Of a stretch of DNA of 64,000 bases, positions 13,306-24,419 are shown piece after piece. A program made the position numbers and the translations under genes. The DNA is from Vespula vulgaris (taxonomy: Eukaryota; Arthropoda; Insecta; Hymenoptera; Vespidae): assembly GCF_905475345.1 (NCBI RefSeq), contig NC_066595.1, forward strand, positions 7,497,501-7,561,500, written 5' to 3'. Below the pieces are notes generated by a model, which saw only the letters and a program-made list of their open reading frames with translations, had not been told where the DNA came from and did no database searches. The first letter of the stretch is position 1. Each line of letters starts with the position of its first letter.

Positions 13306-14186
13306 ATCGGGTTCTCACCTATTGTTCTTCTCGCAAGACCGCCGATTCGAGCAGAGGCCTTTAATAAAGCTTTAATGCTTAGCAGATTTCTATCGCTTGC
13401 GTATATCTCCTGGCTAAATCGTAACGAACGTTGCAACGAGAATTAAATAAAGAAAAAAAAAAGAGAAAAAGAAAAAAACAAACGAGATCCCCCTCCACTG
13501 GGAGTGCCTTCATGGCTCGTGAACACGATAGAAAGATAAAGAGACGGGGAGAGCAGTGTTGTTTTCCGCAACTCCTCCTCCTCTCGAAAGAAAAAGAGAG
13601 ACCGAACGATTTTCTTCAGGTGTGCTGAAATAAGGATAGACATTAACGTTCGATCGGTAATTCTCCTCGTTAAATCCGTCATTAACGCTTGGCTTTGTTG
13701 CAAGGCGGCGCGCGTGCTAATCACCGATTAAAATTTATTAATTCATGTATTGTAAGAAGAGGTATCTATTATATTGATAGATACATACATACAAATGAAT
13801 CATATTCTTTTTAAAAGGGACGGTCGTCGCACGATAAATTCGATTTCGCGTGGCTAAAGGAAAACATCGTTGGTAATTTTATGTCTTCGTCGTAATTACC
13901 TAGAAAAGTCGTAGAGTAAGGAGTAAGTAACAATTCGAAAGACGAATAGAAAGATAAACGTCGCGTAGGAGGTATGTCGTTAGGTGAAACGACGGCGGCC
14001 ATTCGGTCGTTAAAACGTCGTAAAACACGGAAGGAACGAGATCGCAAGAGATACGCGATATATATATATATGTATATATACACATGCATACATATATACG
14101 TACATACGAGCATATGTATATATATATGTATGTATTTTCATTTCTATGAAGTTAACTAAACGCAAATGCGTACGATTCGCGACACG

Positions 14187-14224
14187 CTTCTCTTCTCTTC
14201 TCTTCTCTTCTCTTCTCTTCTCTT
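14187..14224. repeat. (TTCTC)n pentanucleotide repeat
   Basis: About seven TTCTC units, directly followed after 16 bases by an AGAAC pentanucleotide array. Confidence 0.95.
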
Positions 14225-14240
14225 GTCGCGAGTGTAATGC

Positions 14241-14312
14241 AGAATAGAACAGAACAGAAGAGAACAGAACTGAACAGAACAGAACAGAACAGAATAGAAT
14301 AGAACAGAACAA
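14241..14312. repeat. (AGAAC)n pentanucleotide repeat
   Basis: About fourteen 5-base units, mostly AGAAC with AGAAT and AGAAG variants. It is partly complementary to the adjacent TTCTC array. Confidence 0.95.
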
Positions 14313-14842
14313 CCGTGGCGGCTTTGGTCACGTAGCGAGAACGTTCTTTATCGAATTCTCCCAGGGAGAGCTCGTTTATGGGGACACCTGGTCGTACGCA
14401 TCACGGTTAATTTGCACTCTCCATGAATTTTAACGAATCCTCGCGTTAACGTTAACGTACCTACAGTGGTTGGACGTTCCAACGATCGTGACTTCTTGTT
14501 AAAACCTCTGTAAAACTCTAAAAAACAGATTTATCGACTATCGTAACTTCTTCGTTTTATGCTAAAGAGTTTCTTTCTTTTTACGAACTTACGAATACTG
14601 AGGACACGTAATAATAAATACAAAGTCGATCTCTAATCTTGCTAATTGTCAAAATATGATGAAAAAAGAAAAAGAAGAAGAAGAAGAAGACCTTTCGATG
14701 GGATCTCTTCGCGTATGTAGATACATTCTTTTCGTACGTAGCTTTATTGCATACATATACCTACGCTCTGCGTGCACGTGCGCATATCGATTGCATCGCG
14801 AGAGCACTCGCCAAGATCTCATGTAAATCATCGACAGAAAGA

Positions 14843-14849
14843 TATACAC

Positions 14850-14899
<50 letters not shown>

Positions 14900-14900
14900 A
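14843..14900. repeat. (TA)n microsatellite
   Basis: Long TA run grading into TGTA units. Confidence 0.9.
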
Positions 14901-16385
14901 ATACGTATATATACATATATATTCATATATAGATAAATAGATATTATAGCCGCTCCTTTCTACGAAACGTCAGCGAGAAAACGGATTCGCCGTAGAAAAA
15001 CAACGGAGACTCCTCGTGAGACAAAACCCTTTTCTCTTCGCCTAAGTCTCTCGACTTTTTCTAACGGGCATACGTGAATCCTCCAGGTAATAAACTCTCC
15101 TCGATCCCACGGCTCGATAAAAAGAAATTCTCCTCTAAATGGCTTGTACCGTTCGCATTACCCGTATCCACCTACGATGGCTCACGCTCATTGTGTGTAA
15201 AATCATGTAACGCGAGCGCGAAGAATAAAGGCCGATCTCGTGTTCGAGGAATCGATCGATCGATCCTGATGCTTGATAAATGTCCATGTGTCTATGTAAC
15301 AATATGCGAATATCGTTCCTATTTTCCGAAACTATAAACGTGAAAATGTTCGAAAAGAACATTTACGCTTTTCTATCCTCGTAAAGTACCCTTTAATATG
15401 TAACAAGATAGATTTACGATATTTTTAACACACAATTCCTACATTCGTTGTTTTATTAGAAATGAAACATTCTATACGATAGGAAAGAAGGATTCTTGCC
15501 AAGACTCCGTAAACTAATCATAGATTGAAATAAATCTAAAAAGCGATACTTTGATACTTTAGAGATACTTCTTGAGACTCTACTCTACTCTAGAGACCTT
15601 CCGAGTTCCGAACGAATAAATCATTATATAATTTCGCGAGAGCGAGAGAGAGATAGAGAAAGGAGAAGGGAAAAAATAAATAGAACATCTTTCAATTTCG
15701 CGCTTGTATCCAAGTTCTCTGTTATTTTCTCTCGGTATTTTCTTTAGAAATTAAAAAGAAAGAAAAATTGATTATTCGATCGATTCGATAAGACGAGATA
15801 TCGCAGAACGACGTTGTCGAAGATGCGCCTCGCTGTCTACTACGCTCGGCCAAAGTCGACCTCGATGAGCAACTCCTGATTGGCGGCGTTCCAAACGCAT
15901 GTTTTCTACCGAGTTCTTAACACTCGAGAACGGTACGCGTCTCGTTCTTAACGTTTCTTCGTCGATTTAAAGACTCAAGCAAAGCCCAGGTGCCGTTTTC
16001 GCGTGAAAACGACGAGCGCGAGTATAGCTTTTGACCTCCCTTGCACTCTCTGATTATTCTTAGTCCTGCTCGTCAGCCTGCTCCAATTTATCTCTCGATA
16101 CGTTTTATTACTACGCGAGGGACTCTCTACGCGAACGATCGAATTTAGCTTAGACGAATCGTAGATCCGAAGCGATTGGACGAGTAAAGTGATTAGATTC
16201 TTCTTAGAACGATTCGATCGATTCTACGAATTCGATTCGAAGAAGAAAATTACTTTTCATTTCCGTTTCCAAGATTTTTCCTCGATCATTGACGAGAAAT
16301 CTTGGGAAATTCTTTTTATTATTTTTTAATGAAACATCTCAGGAAATAGAAACGAAATTGATTCGGTCATCCTAAACTTTTCTTC

Positions 16386-16389
<4 letters not shown>

Positions 16390-16431
<42 letters not shown>
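16390..16431. repeat. (CT)n microsatellite
   Basis: Pure CT dinucleotide run of about 40 bases. Confidence 0.95.
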
Positions 16432-16434
<3 letters not shown>

Positions 16435-17957
16435 CATGCGGATATTATTAACGATTAAAATATTATAACTACATATTATTATTCGTGAAAAAGTAAAAGT
16501 ATATTATATAATGTGGTAGTCAATAAGGAAATGAAAGATAGACGATATTTATAGTAAGTTTTTCCCATTATTTTTACGTATACATATATAACAATTCGTT
16601 AGATTTTTGTAACATTAGCACGGACGTTTAAAGAGTTTTACGTTTAAAAAGATGCCGTTAATATCTAAAGCGCTACTCCTTCTTACTCGACGGAATTAAT
16701 TTTTTCCGGGATACCGCAATTCCACCGTCGGTTGCCTACGCGTTTTTACAATTTTCTTTCAAGCAAAGAAGTTAGATCACTTCTTCGAATAATTTAGTCG
16801 ATCTATATCGATAGTTTATATCAATGACGAGTCGATAATAAATTCCAAATTACAAGTGTTATCTACTAATTAATTATTATATAGGATCGACGAGGACAGC
16901 ACGGTTACCAGTGGTTTTCGTTTCGCGGTTACTCGTCCGAATCGAACAGTGAGGCAGCCTTTGTGTTTTAGACGGATTACGCGCACAGTTCTCGCTAATT
17001 GCATACATTCTAGCCGATTATTACGCTTTGTCGATCGCTACGATTGCTCGAGCGGAAGATCGTGCCTGTAGAACGACTGGAAAGTGGGATGACGCGTTAC
17101 GTAATTTAAATAAGATCTTCCTTTTACGATCTCATCGATATTGGATCGAACATCAATGGATGATTATACCTATCTAAAACAATTGTTACTTATATATGTG
17201 TGTAACAAGCGCAACATACCCACGTACCAAACGCACACACAAGCAACAATTGTATATATATATATGTATGTGTATTTATAATATATTTTATAATTCGTGA
17301 ATTGAGTAAAATCGACTGAATCAATTTCATAATTTCTATTGTACGTATATTTATAAAAGTTTGCAATGATATTCACACAAAACAATCGGCAGCCTCGAAA
17401 CAAAATACTTTCTCCTTCGTTACTCATTGACTGTTAGAAGCTAACAATGAGTATTCGATTTTAAGTAAAAAACCAAGACAATAATAACTGCAAATCGATA
17501 ATCGTTGAAAATCCTTGAACGAATTAAAATAGAAATACGATGTATCGATGTCTCTATCGTTTGTTTCCTTTTTCTTTTATCTCTATTACGATTCTTCTGG
17601 CTTCGTCATCAAGTCCAAAGAAAAATCAAGTTTACGTCTTTGTATCGTAGGGCTGAGAAAGAAACTCTTCGGAACTGGATTTGCTCGAGAGTCGGCAGTT
17701 CTCGGTTTCACACGACGACGACGACGACACATCGACGATAATGACAACGACAATGACGACAATGACGACAACGACGACGACGACGATAATGAACAATGCG
17801 ATTTTCTAGAAAAAGACATAAGGGTCGAGGATCCGAAGAAGATGGGAAAGACGTAGGTGGAAGCTCGCGGACACGTGAAAGGCGATTTAAAAGCGGCGAA
17901 GAGGGGGTGGCCTTTAAAAAAAGGAAGGAATATGGCGAACCGGTCGCAGCCTCCGCT

Positions 17958-18012
17958 CGTCAGCTGAGAGCTCAGCTGCAGCCGGGCGCGGTGACCTCGA
18001 CGATGCTTCGCG
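17958..18012. promoter_or_regulatory. paired CAGCTG E-box palindrome, copy 1
   Basis: CAGCTG occurs at 17961-17966 and again at 17973-17978 inside an inverted repeat (CAGCTGAG, AG, CTCAGCTG). This is followed by GTGACCTC, a nuclear-receptor-like half site on the other strand, and then GCTTCGCG. A second copy with the same spacing and order lies 566 bases downstream. A regulatory role is inferred from duplication and motif content only. Confidence 0.45.
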
Positions 18013-18523
18013 GGAAACCGAGTCAATTTGCAAAGCGATAACGGTGAAGCGTTCTCCGTCCTTTATATCGTTCGAGTTGGCCGCTTTAGAACCTCTAATC
18101 CCTTTTTTTATCAATCTTTTTTATCTCGTTTCTTTCCTCTCTTTTTTTTTACTTCCTTTATTTTTTTTCCTTTAACGTGTATGCGTGCGTATATTTATTC
18201 GGATTCTTCGAGAAGACACTCGAGGACATACTCAAGACGCATCATACTCGATCGTCCACTTTTTTTCCCCATACGCTCATTTCTCTATTCTCTTTCAACC
18301 TACTTTTCTTTCCTTTTCTTTTCTTTTTTTTCTAATTGGAACTAGAATAAGAACGTGAACGTAATCTCGAACGAATAAAAAAGGCAAGAGTCCATAGCTA
18401 GCGAGAGAAATTAGATATATCGCTTTTCGGCTCTATCATACGGGAGAAGGCTCGAAAGATAGAACCTGTCCAGGAAACGGAGAGACAAGAAAGGCACGCA
18501 ATGCCGGTCTTGGAACGGCCGGC

Positions 18524-18583
18524 CGTCAGCTGAGAGCCCAGCTGAACGCGAGGATCGCCGGCGTAACCTCAAACCCGCTTCGC
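18524..18583. promoter_or_regulatory. paired CAGCTG E-box palindrome, copy 2
   Basis: CAGCTG at 18527-18532 and 18539-18544, with the same 12-base period as copy 1 and the same intervening AGAGC core. It is followed by GTAACCTC and GCTTCGCA, matching the order of motifs in copy 1. Confidence 0.45.
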
Positions 18584-18610
18584 ACCACACCACCACCACC
18601 ACCACCACCA
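18582..18610. repeat. (CAC)n microsatellite
   Basis: Trinucleotide CAC repeat directly after the second CAGCTG module, grading into CAT/CAA-rich DNA. Confidence 0.9.
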
Positions 18611-18819
18611 GCATCAACACCAACACACCATCACGATTCTCACCACTACTACACACCATCGTCGTTCTGTCGTCACTGGCATTAGCAGCACTAACACTAA
18701 CACGCTACTTCTGCTACACTACTACTACTAATACATTGCCTTCTTATCCTTGGTAACCTCTCGTTCCAACTCTCTATGCATCTCTCTATCTCGCTCTCGC
18801 TCACTAGCTCGTTCATTCG

Positions 18820-18820
<1 letters not shown>

Positions 18821-18884
<64 letters not shown>
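18821..18884. repeat. (CT)n microsatellite
   Basis: CT run of about 64 bases with one TTT interruption, ending in CGCGCGC. Confidence 0.95.
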
Positions 18885-18886
<2 letters not shown>

Positions 18887-19930
18887 GCGCGCGCTCCTCA
18901 TCCTCGATACCGCTCTCGCGACTCGTCCTAACAAGAACGTAAAAATCTAAGGAAAAAATAAAGAAGACAACGATACCTCGACTTTTTCTCCTTCTTGATC
19001 GATCCAGCAAAGAGAAGGCTGCGAAAGGCGCGAAAGCAACGTAGCTCCTTCCAGCCGAAACTTTTTCAAAGCCCACTCTCACACAATGGAATCTTCCAGT
19101 AGACTGACCGAGCCGGCGAGCCGTTCCCTCCTGCGTGCACGCCCACCGTTAGGTACGAGACCTCTCGATTTTCAAAGTCGATACAAATCGAAATTACTTC
19201 TCCTCGACACGATCCTTGTCGCCAACCCGTTTTCGCGCTTACACCCTACCGATTCGAAGACCGATCGTATCCTTATTTCTAACAGAAACGGCCGCGTAAA
19301 CGCGCTCCGGCTGACAGTTCTCGCCGAGCTGTCACTCCGCGAGCGAGCCGCGCGCCACCGCAGCGTCATCTGACGGGAAACGCGGGAATCTAACTGCGAC
19401 ACTCGAACGCCCTCCCGTCCTACCGCCTAGCAACAGGATCGATAGGCCTATCGACGGCCTGCGAACGAGAACCGCCTCTGGTTATTCGACCGTTCTCTTC
19501 ACCCTACATCCTCCCGATTGATTCAATTTCAAATTTCCCGCCTCGCCATCTTTACCCTTAACACATTTTTACCAACTCTACGGAGTAAAAGATTTCTCTC
19601 TCTCTCTTTTTTTTTTTCTTTTTTTCTTTTTTCAATTTTTATTTTAACAATCGTATACAATTACAAGGTGTATACAACCACAGAATACTCGTAACAATTG
19701 ATTTATAAACATTCGCCTACTCTCCTCTTCATTTTTCTACAAGATTTAACAACGGATTTTCGTTTACCTTTTTATATTTATTTCTCTACGGCCGATTCGA
19801 GCGTCAAAATTTCTACGTATTTGTGATCGTACTATATCATAAGTCTCGATGAAACTTTAAATTGCACTTTAAATTCAATTTATTCCTAGATTTATTCGAT
19901 TGAATAATTACTATGTTACTTATCTTCTTT

Positions 19931-19932
<2 letters not shown>

Positions 19933-19983
<51 letters not shown>
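19933..19983. repeat. (TA)n microsatellite
   Basis: Uninterrupted TA dinucleotides for about 50 bases. Confidence 0.95.
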
Positions 19984-19986
<3 letters not shown>

Positions 19987-20430
19987 GCATGGAATTGTGT
20001 GTTCCAACGATCTATATTTAATTTACAAACGTTTCATCGATTTGTACTATCTTATTATAGTAAAGTAAGGCTTTTCTTTGAAAAAAAAGATCCTTCTAAA
20101 CTCTACATTGATTATGGAAAATCGTATTTACAAAAGAAATTAAAACTCGTATATATATATATATTTCGTTTGAATTAAAATTGCCGACTATACTTTCCAA
20201 AGATTTACGGGAAAACAATGGTTTCTAACGAAAATCCTAAAGATGGTTCAACGAGGTTGACAATGGCAAATGCAACAACTTTGATGAAAATATAGTTAAC
20301 GTTATATCATTTTGACTATTACCCTTTTTTATAACACAACCAGGAAATTGTCCTGCCATGGAATGCTTGCACTACTGATAGAGTATTACATATTGCCGGA
20401 GTAGTGAATTCACTTCTCCGTCAATAATAA

Positions 20431-23400
20431 TTATGTTAATCTCTTTTGAATCCTTTGCGCAATCGCAGTAACCAGCGCTGCACCCTTTCCACTTCCATCC
20501 TCGACGTGAATCAATTTGAACTAAGAAGAAAAAGGTTTGGAAATAAACGTAAGCAAAATGTTAAACGAATGAAAAGATTCAAAGGATCGATCAGTCACAT
20601 ACCTTACGACTAGGGGCAAGCAAAGCTATATACTGCTTCATCCAAGTTTCGAATCGAGGATGATGTTTATACAGAGAACCATCGACCGCGATCGTCACAT
20701 TCTCCTTATCGATTCGTTCCAACAATGCCGCGAGACCTGCAGAAAAGCCCAACATTTAAAAATTCTTTCTCTGATCGTTATTAACAAATATTAGGTTTAT
20801 CAGCTTACATATAGAAACGAGAAGAGCTGCACGATTAGAAACAACTTCGCACACGTATTGTACAATATTTATGTCATCGTCGGTTGGAACGATATCATAT
20901 TTTGCTAAAACTTCTTTTGTATTATCGGTACTGCCGTCTACGGTGTCTCTATACATTGAATAATTTAAATAATTAGAATTGTTCAATCGTATTACAACGA
21001 GAGATCCCTTGTTTTCAATACTCACTGTTCAATATATGATACTAAATCCGAGGTAAGCGTTCCTGATGTGAAAAAAGAACGCCCTGGATCTTTTTCTAAG
21101 AATAAAAGCCCTTCTTTCGTTAATTTGGTGAGTACAATACGTACTATTTCACCGAGATACTTTCCACTGATATATTTTTCGAATCTACGACATTAGAAAT
21201 TTCTTTTTAGCTTTACTGAAACACTTAACATATTTATATATCATGAGATATATTAAATAATTGCGTAAGAAGATTAGACTTACGTAAATGAATTTACGAG
21301 AAGCGAATTCGCGTCATTCTCGCGATCGAATTCAGTTTTAATAAAGTCTAAAACACCGTTGTCTCCAAAGGCACCCCATTCGATATCTATTACGACCTGA
21401 AAAACGGAAATCAAATCGGTCAATCAATTGTATTGTAAAAACAACTTTCTAAGAACTAAGTTAAAATAATTCGACATAAGTAAAACAATTCTATCATTAG
21501 GAAAAAGTCATTTAAAAAAATCATGTGAAATGTAACGTATGTTTACTAGTGAACACTAGCCTCTCTTTCCCCATGTCTCTCTGGTTCCCAATGTTCGACC
21601 CTGTCAGCTCGTTCAAGATAGCAAGCATTACTACCGGTACCCAGAATGAGCCCAATAGCTGTATCGGGATCCAATGTAGCTCCTTGTACGAGAGTTCCTG
21701 TTGTATCATTCAATACCGCTATGACTTTTACTTTGGTATCACCTCGACGAGCAAGAGCATCTCGGAGTAATTGAACTGCGTCCTTATTGACAACGTCTGG
21801 ACAATTGAAACTCTTTGTCCATGTCACCAAAATTCCAACATCGAGAGAATGTTGAACCATTGGAAACGAAAATGTAAATCCTAAATCAAAAACGAATATT
21901 TAATGAGATAAATTAGAATACGAAATGCGCGATTAATATTCATTATTACGCAAATAAATTATTACAAATTACATGCTGTACATAAAAACAAAAATACTTT
22001 TATTACAACTATTAATAGAGTTCATAGTAATATAGGAAATTTTTGACGAGTTCTCCGACGCACAATTATCGATTTCAATTTACCTAAAGGGACCTCCACA
22101 TCCTGAAGACCCTGGTTAATTACGAAATCACTAAGGCATTCGGCTAAATAATCGAACAAACGAAGGCCTGTGCCAACCCTTAATTCAGATCCGATGTGAT
22201 AATTCTTCACATTCTCCCTCACAACTCTGCCATTCTTCAATTCCAATAAGAGAATTCGAAAATTAGTCCCGCCAAGATCTAATGCTAAAAAACGTCCCGC
22301 CTCTGAAAATAATATTATATAGATCAGTTTATCAATCTTACGAAGCAACAAATAAAATGCAAATCAGTTGGACTAGCAAAATTAAAAAGAAAATATTTTA
22401 ACAAGTACCTGTTCCATCTACGAGTTCCGGTACATACGTGTTCTCCATTTGTAAAGATGACGGTTCTTGATGGATACCCTTGTTCATCTCCGAAACGAAT
22501 ACATCCTGAATCTTTCTAACAGTCGTTGCAGATAAACGCATTCGTGCTAACCGGTTTTCGATCTAGAAAAAAACATTTCTTTGAAGTTTGGATTTCTTTG
22601 AAGCAAGAGAGATATCAATCGAAAATGAAGCATTTTGAAATTGATATATTTCTAGCAAAGATTCTCTCCTCTCTTTCTTTCTGGCATATGCTTATTAAGT
22701 CTCGCTGTTATCCATCTTTCGTTGAAATCATTGTGAAGAATCGTTTTGCGAAGGATTCCCTCGGAAAATTTTCTGTGTTCTATAAATCTTCCGAGGCATT
22801 TACAAATCTACTGTACATCGTGATAACGCTACAACGCATTCACGTTCTCGTTGAGGATGCTCTTGTTTACTTTGTTACGCGTTACGTACTATCTAATGGG
22901 ATTCTAATGGGTAAACCGGAGGTAACCGTAAGCTCGTGTAAAATGTTCATTTAGTCTAGTCTATCGTTAAAGAAACTAGATCGCTAATATTGTAATATAA
23001 AAAGTCATAATAACATTGAGATTATCCTCCATAACTATCTTTTCATTCTTCATTTATGTGTCGAAAGGGTGCATAAACCGCGTAAGATGAAAAACAGTTG
23101 TTATACGATTCCATGATATTACTGTTTCATTTGAGCGAAGGTAAACCGGTTATATCGCATCAACGTTTTGATGTGAAAAAAATGTGAAAAAAATAGGAAG
23201 TAAAACTTTAACACGAAAAGAAAGAAAGTGAAATATCGACTAATCGTTTATTGTTTGGCAATAAATAATACAACGATCGTAATTTTTACATTGTTGTCCT
23301 GATAACATTTCTATAATTAGGGGGGATTAAGATAGCGATTAAGAAAAAAAAAAAGTAATAATAAAAATTATTCAAACATCGTTGCTCAAGATAATTCATA

Positions 23401-24419
23401 ATTCCTCGTATGTCAAATTTTTATTTTTCACGTTTCTACTTTATTTCATATCGGGTGTCAAGCGCAATTCCTGTTATCTTTTTCAATGAATTGTACGAAT
23501 ATTAAAAACCTACAAAGTTGAGTATTTTATTACGATAACCCTATGACTTGCCGAGGGTAAGATAAGAAAGTCCTTACTCCTACAAACAACAACAATAATT
23601 TAAAATCCAACTTAAACCGCTTTAAGCTTGGTTTTCATAACGTCATCAAATAAAAGAGCACCATAATCATTACTAAAGAATGATAAATATCGCAATCGGA
23701 ATCATGTAAGATAAACTATTTGAACTTCTATTTTTCGTTAGCTCTTACATAAATATAATACTTTTCAATTAAATAAATCAACTAAATACTTCATACAAGG
23801 AGTATAATTTTTCACTTTGTATATATCCAGTTAAGAGAAAAGATATTTACCACTTTATTATCCCCGACCTTTGAAAGCTCGACGTTATGATCATTAATAG
23901 ACCTATCCAAAGGATTTAAAATAAAGTAATTTATACCCCAATTGACGTCGGATTAACATCGTTTACTATCATCTAAAAGAGAAAGTATACGCGTACGATC
24001 GGTTCGAGTCAGCAAACTCTTAACAAGAAGGTCGCAAGGTTAAGAACTTCGATCGTTTAATCTTTCGATGAACGTCGTGTGCCAACTTCGTTTTGACTCT
24101 ACTCGACATGATACTTATTTTACGATATGTAACTAAACTTCACGCAATAATAATGATGATGATGATGATGATGATGATGATAATAACAACAATAATAATA
24201 ACAATTTGTTGAGACCAATTGATCATCATAACTTTTCACCAATGTCATCGTCTTTCCATATAAAAAAAAATTACGAGTTCAAGATTATCAAGATTTGTTT
24301 GATGTAAATAAACGTGTTATATCGAATCTACTTACTTTCTGTCTTCTAACATCGTTTGACAATTTAAGTGGTGAAACCTGAATGGCCTCATGGAGCGCAT
24401 GTTCCGCCGGTACAACCAT
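20431..24419 (-). CDS. Hex: hexokinase
   Basis: Phosphorylates glucose with ATP at the head of glycolysis; expected in the cytosol. Nine coding exons: 24419-24336, 22562-22409, 22302-22084, 21880-21561, 21396-21284, 21184-21026, 20948-20809, 20736-20603, 20520-20431. They join in frame to 470 residues, a normal length for an insect single-unit hexokinase. Visible motifs are the phosphate loop LDLGGTNFR (residues 87-95), TWTKSF (about 172-177), NDTTGT with the catalytic Asp at 211, GTGSNACY (about 233-240), IEWGAFGD after the fourth intron, and the C-terminal EDGSGKGAAL nucleotide-site motif. The start is the only ATG of a short first exon, 22 bases after an acceptor at 24441, which implies a 5' UTR intron; a donor near 25560 may mark the untranslated first exon. 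The fourth intron begins with GC (21560-21559) rather than GT; no GT donor keeps the frame. Confidence 0.96.
22563..24335 (-). other. first coding intron of hexokinase
   Basis: AT-rich intron of about 1.77 kb. No embedded gene seen. A 142-codon plus-strand frame beginning inside exon 2 and running into this intron has no recognisable domain. Confidence 0.8.
24147..24204. repeat. (GAT)n/(AAT)n microsatellite
   Basis: Trinucleotide GAT repeat followed by AAC/AAT units, in the first hexokinase intron. Confidence 0.9.

Larger units (their letters stand above)
8015..20430. other. gene desert with dense simple repeats
   Basis: About 12.4 kb with no coding region I can support. It is CpG-richer than the housekeeping block and packed with CT, GA, CTTT, GTAT, TTCG, TTCTC, AGAAC, CAC and TA tracts. 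Open frames are low-complexity or lack splice-linked partners. It may be a long upstream intron of the 5.8-8.0 kb gene, or regulatory DNA. The most structured parts are the paired CAGCTG elements near 17.96 and 18.53 kb and a bulged hairpin at 16.27-16.31 kb. Confidence 0.6.

Noticed and set aside
22526..22954. 142-codon plus-strand frame in the hexokinase gene
   Set aside because: It starts inside hexokinase exon 2 in antisense and runs into the intron; no domain, repeat or splice partner seen.
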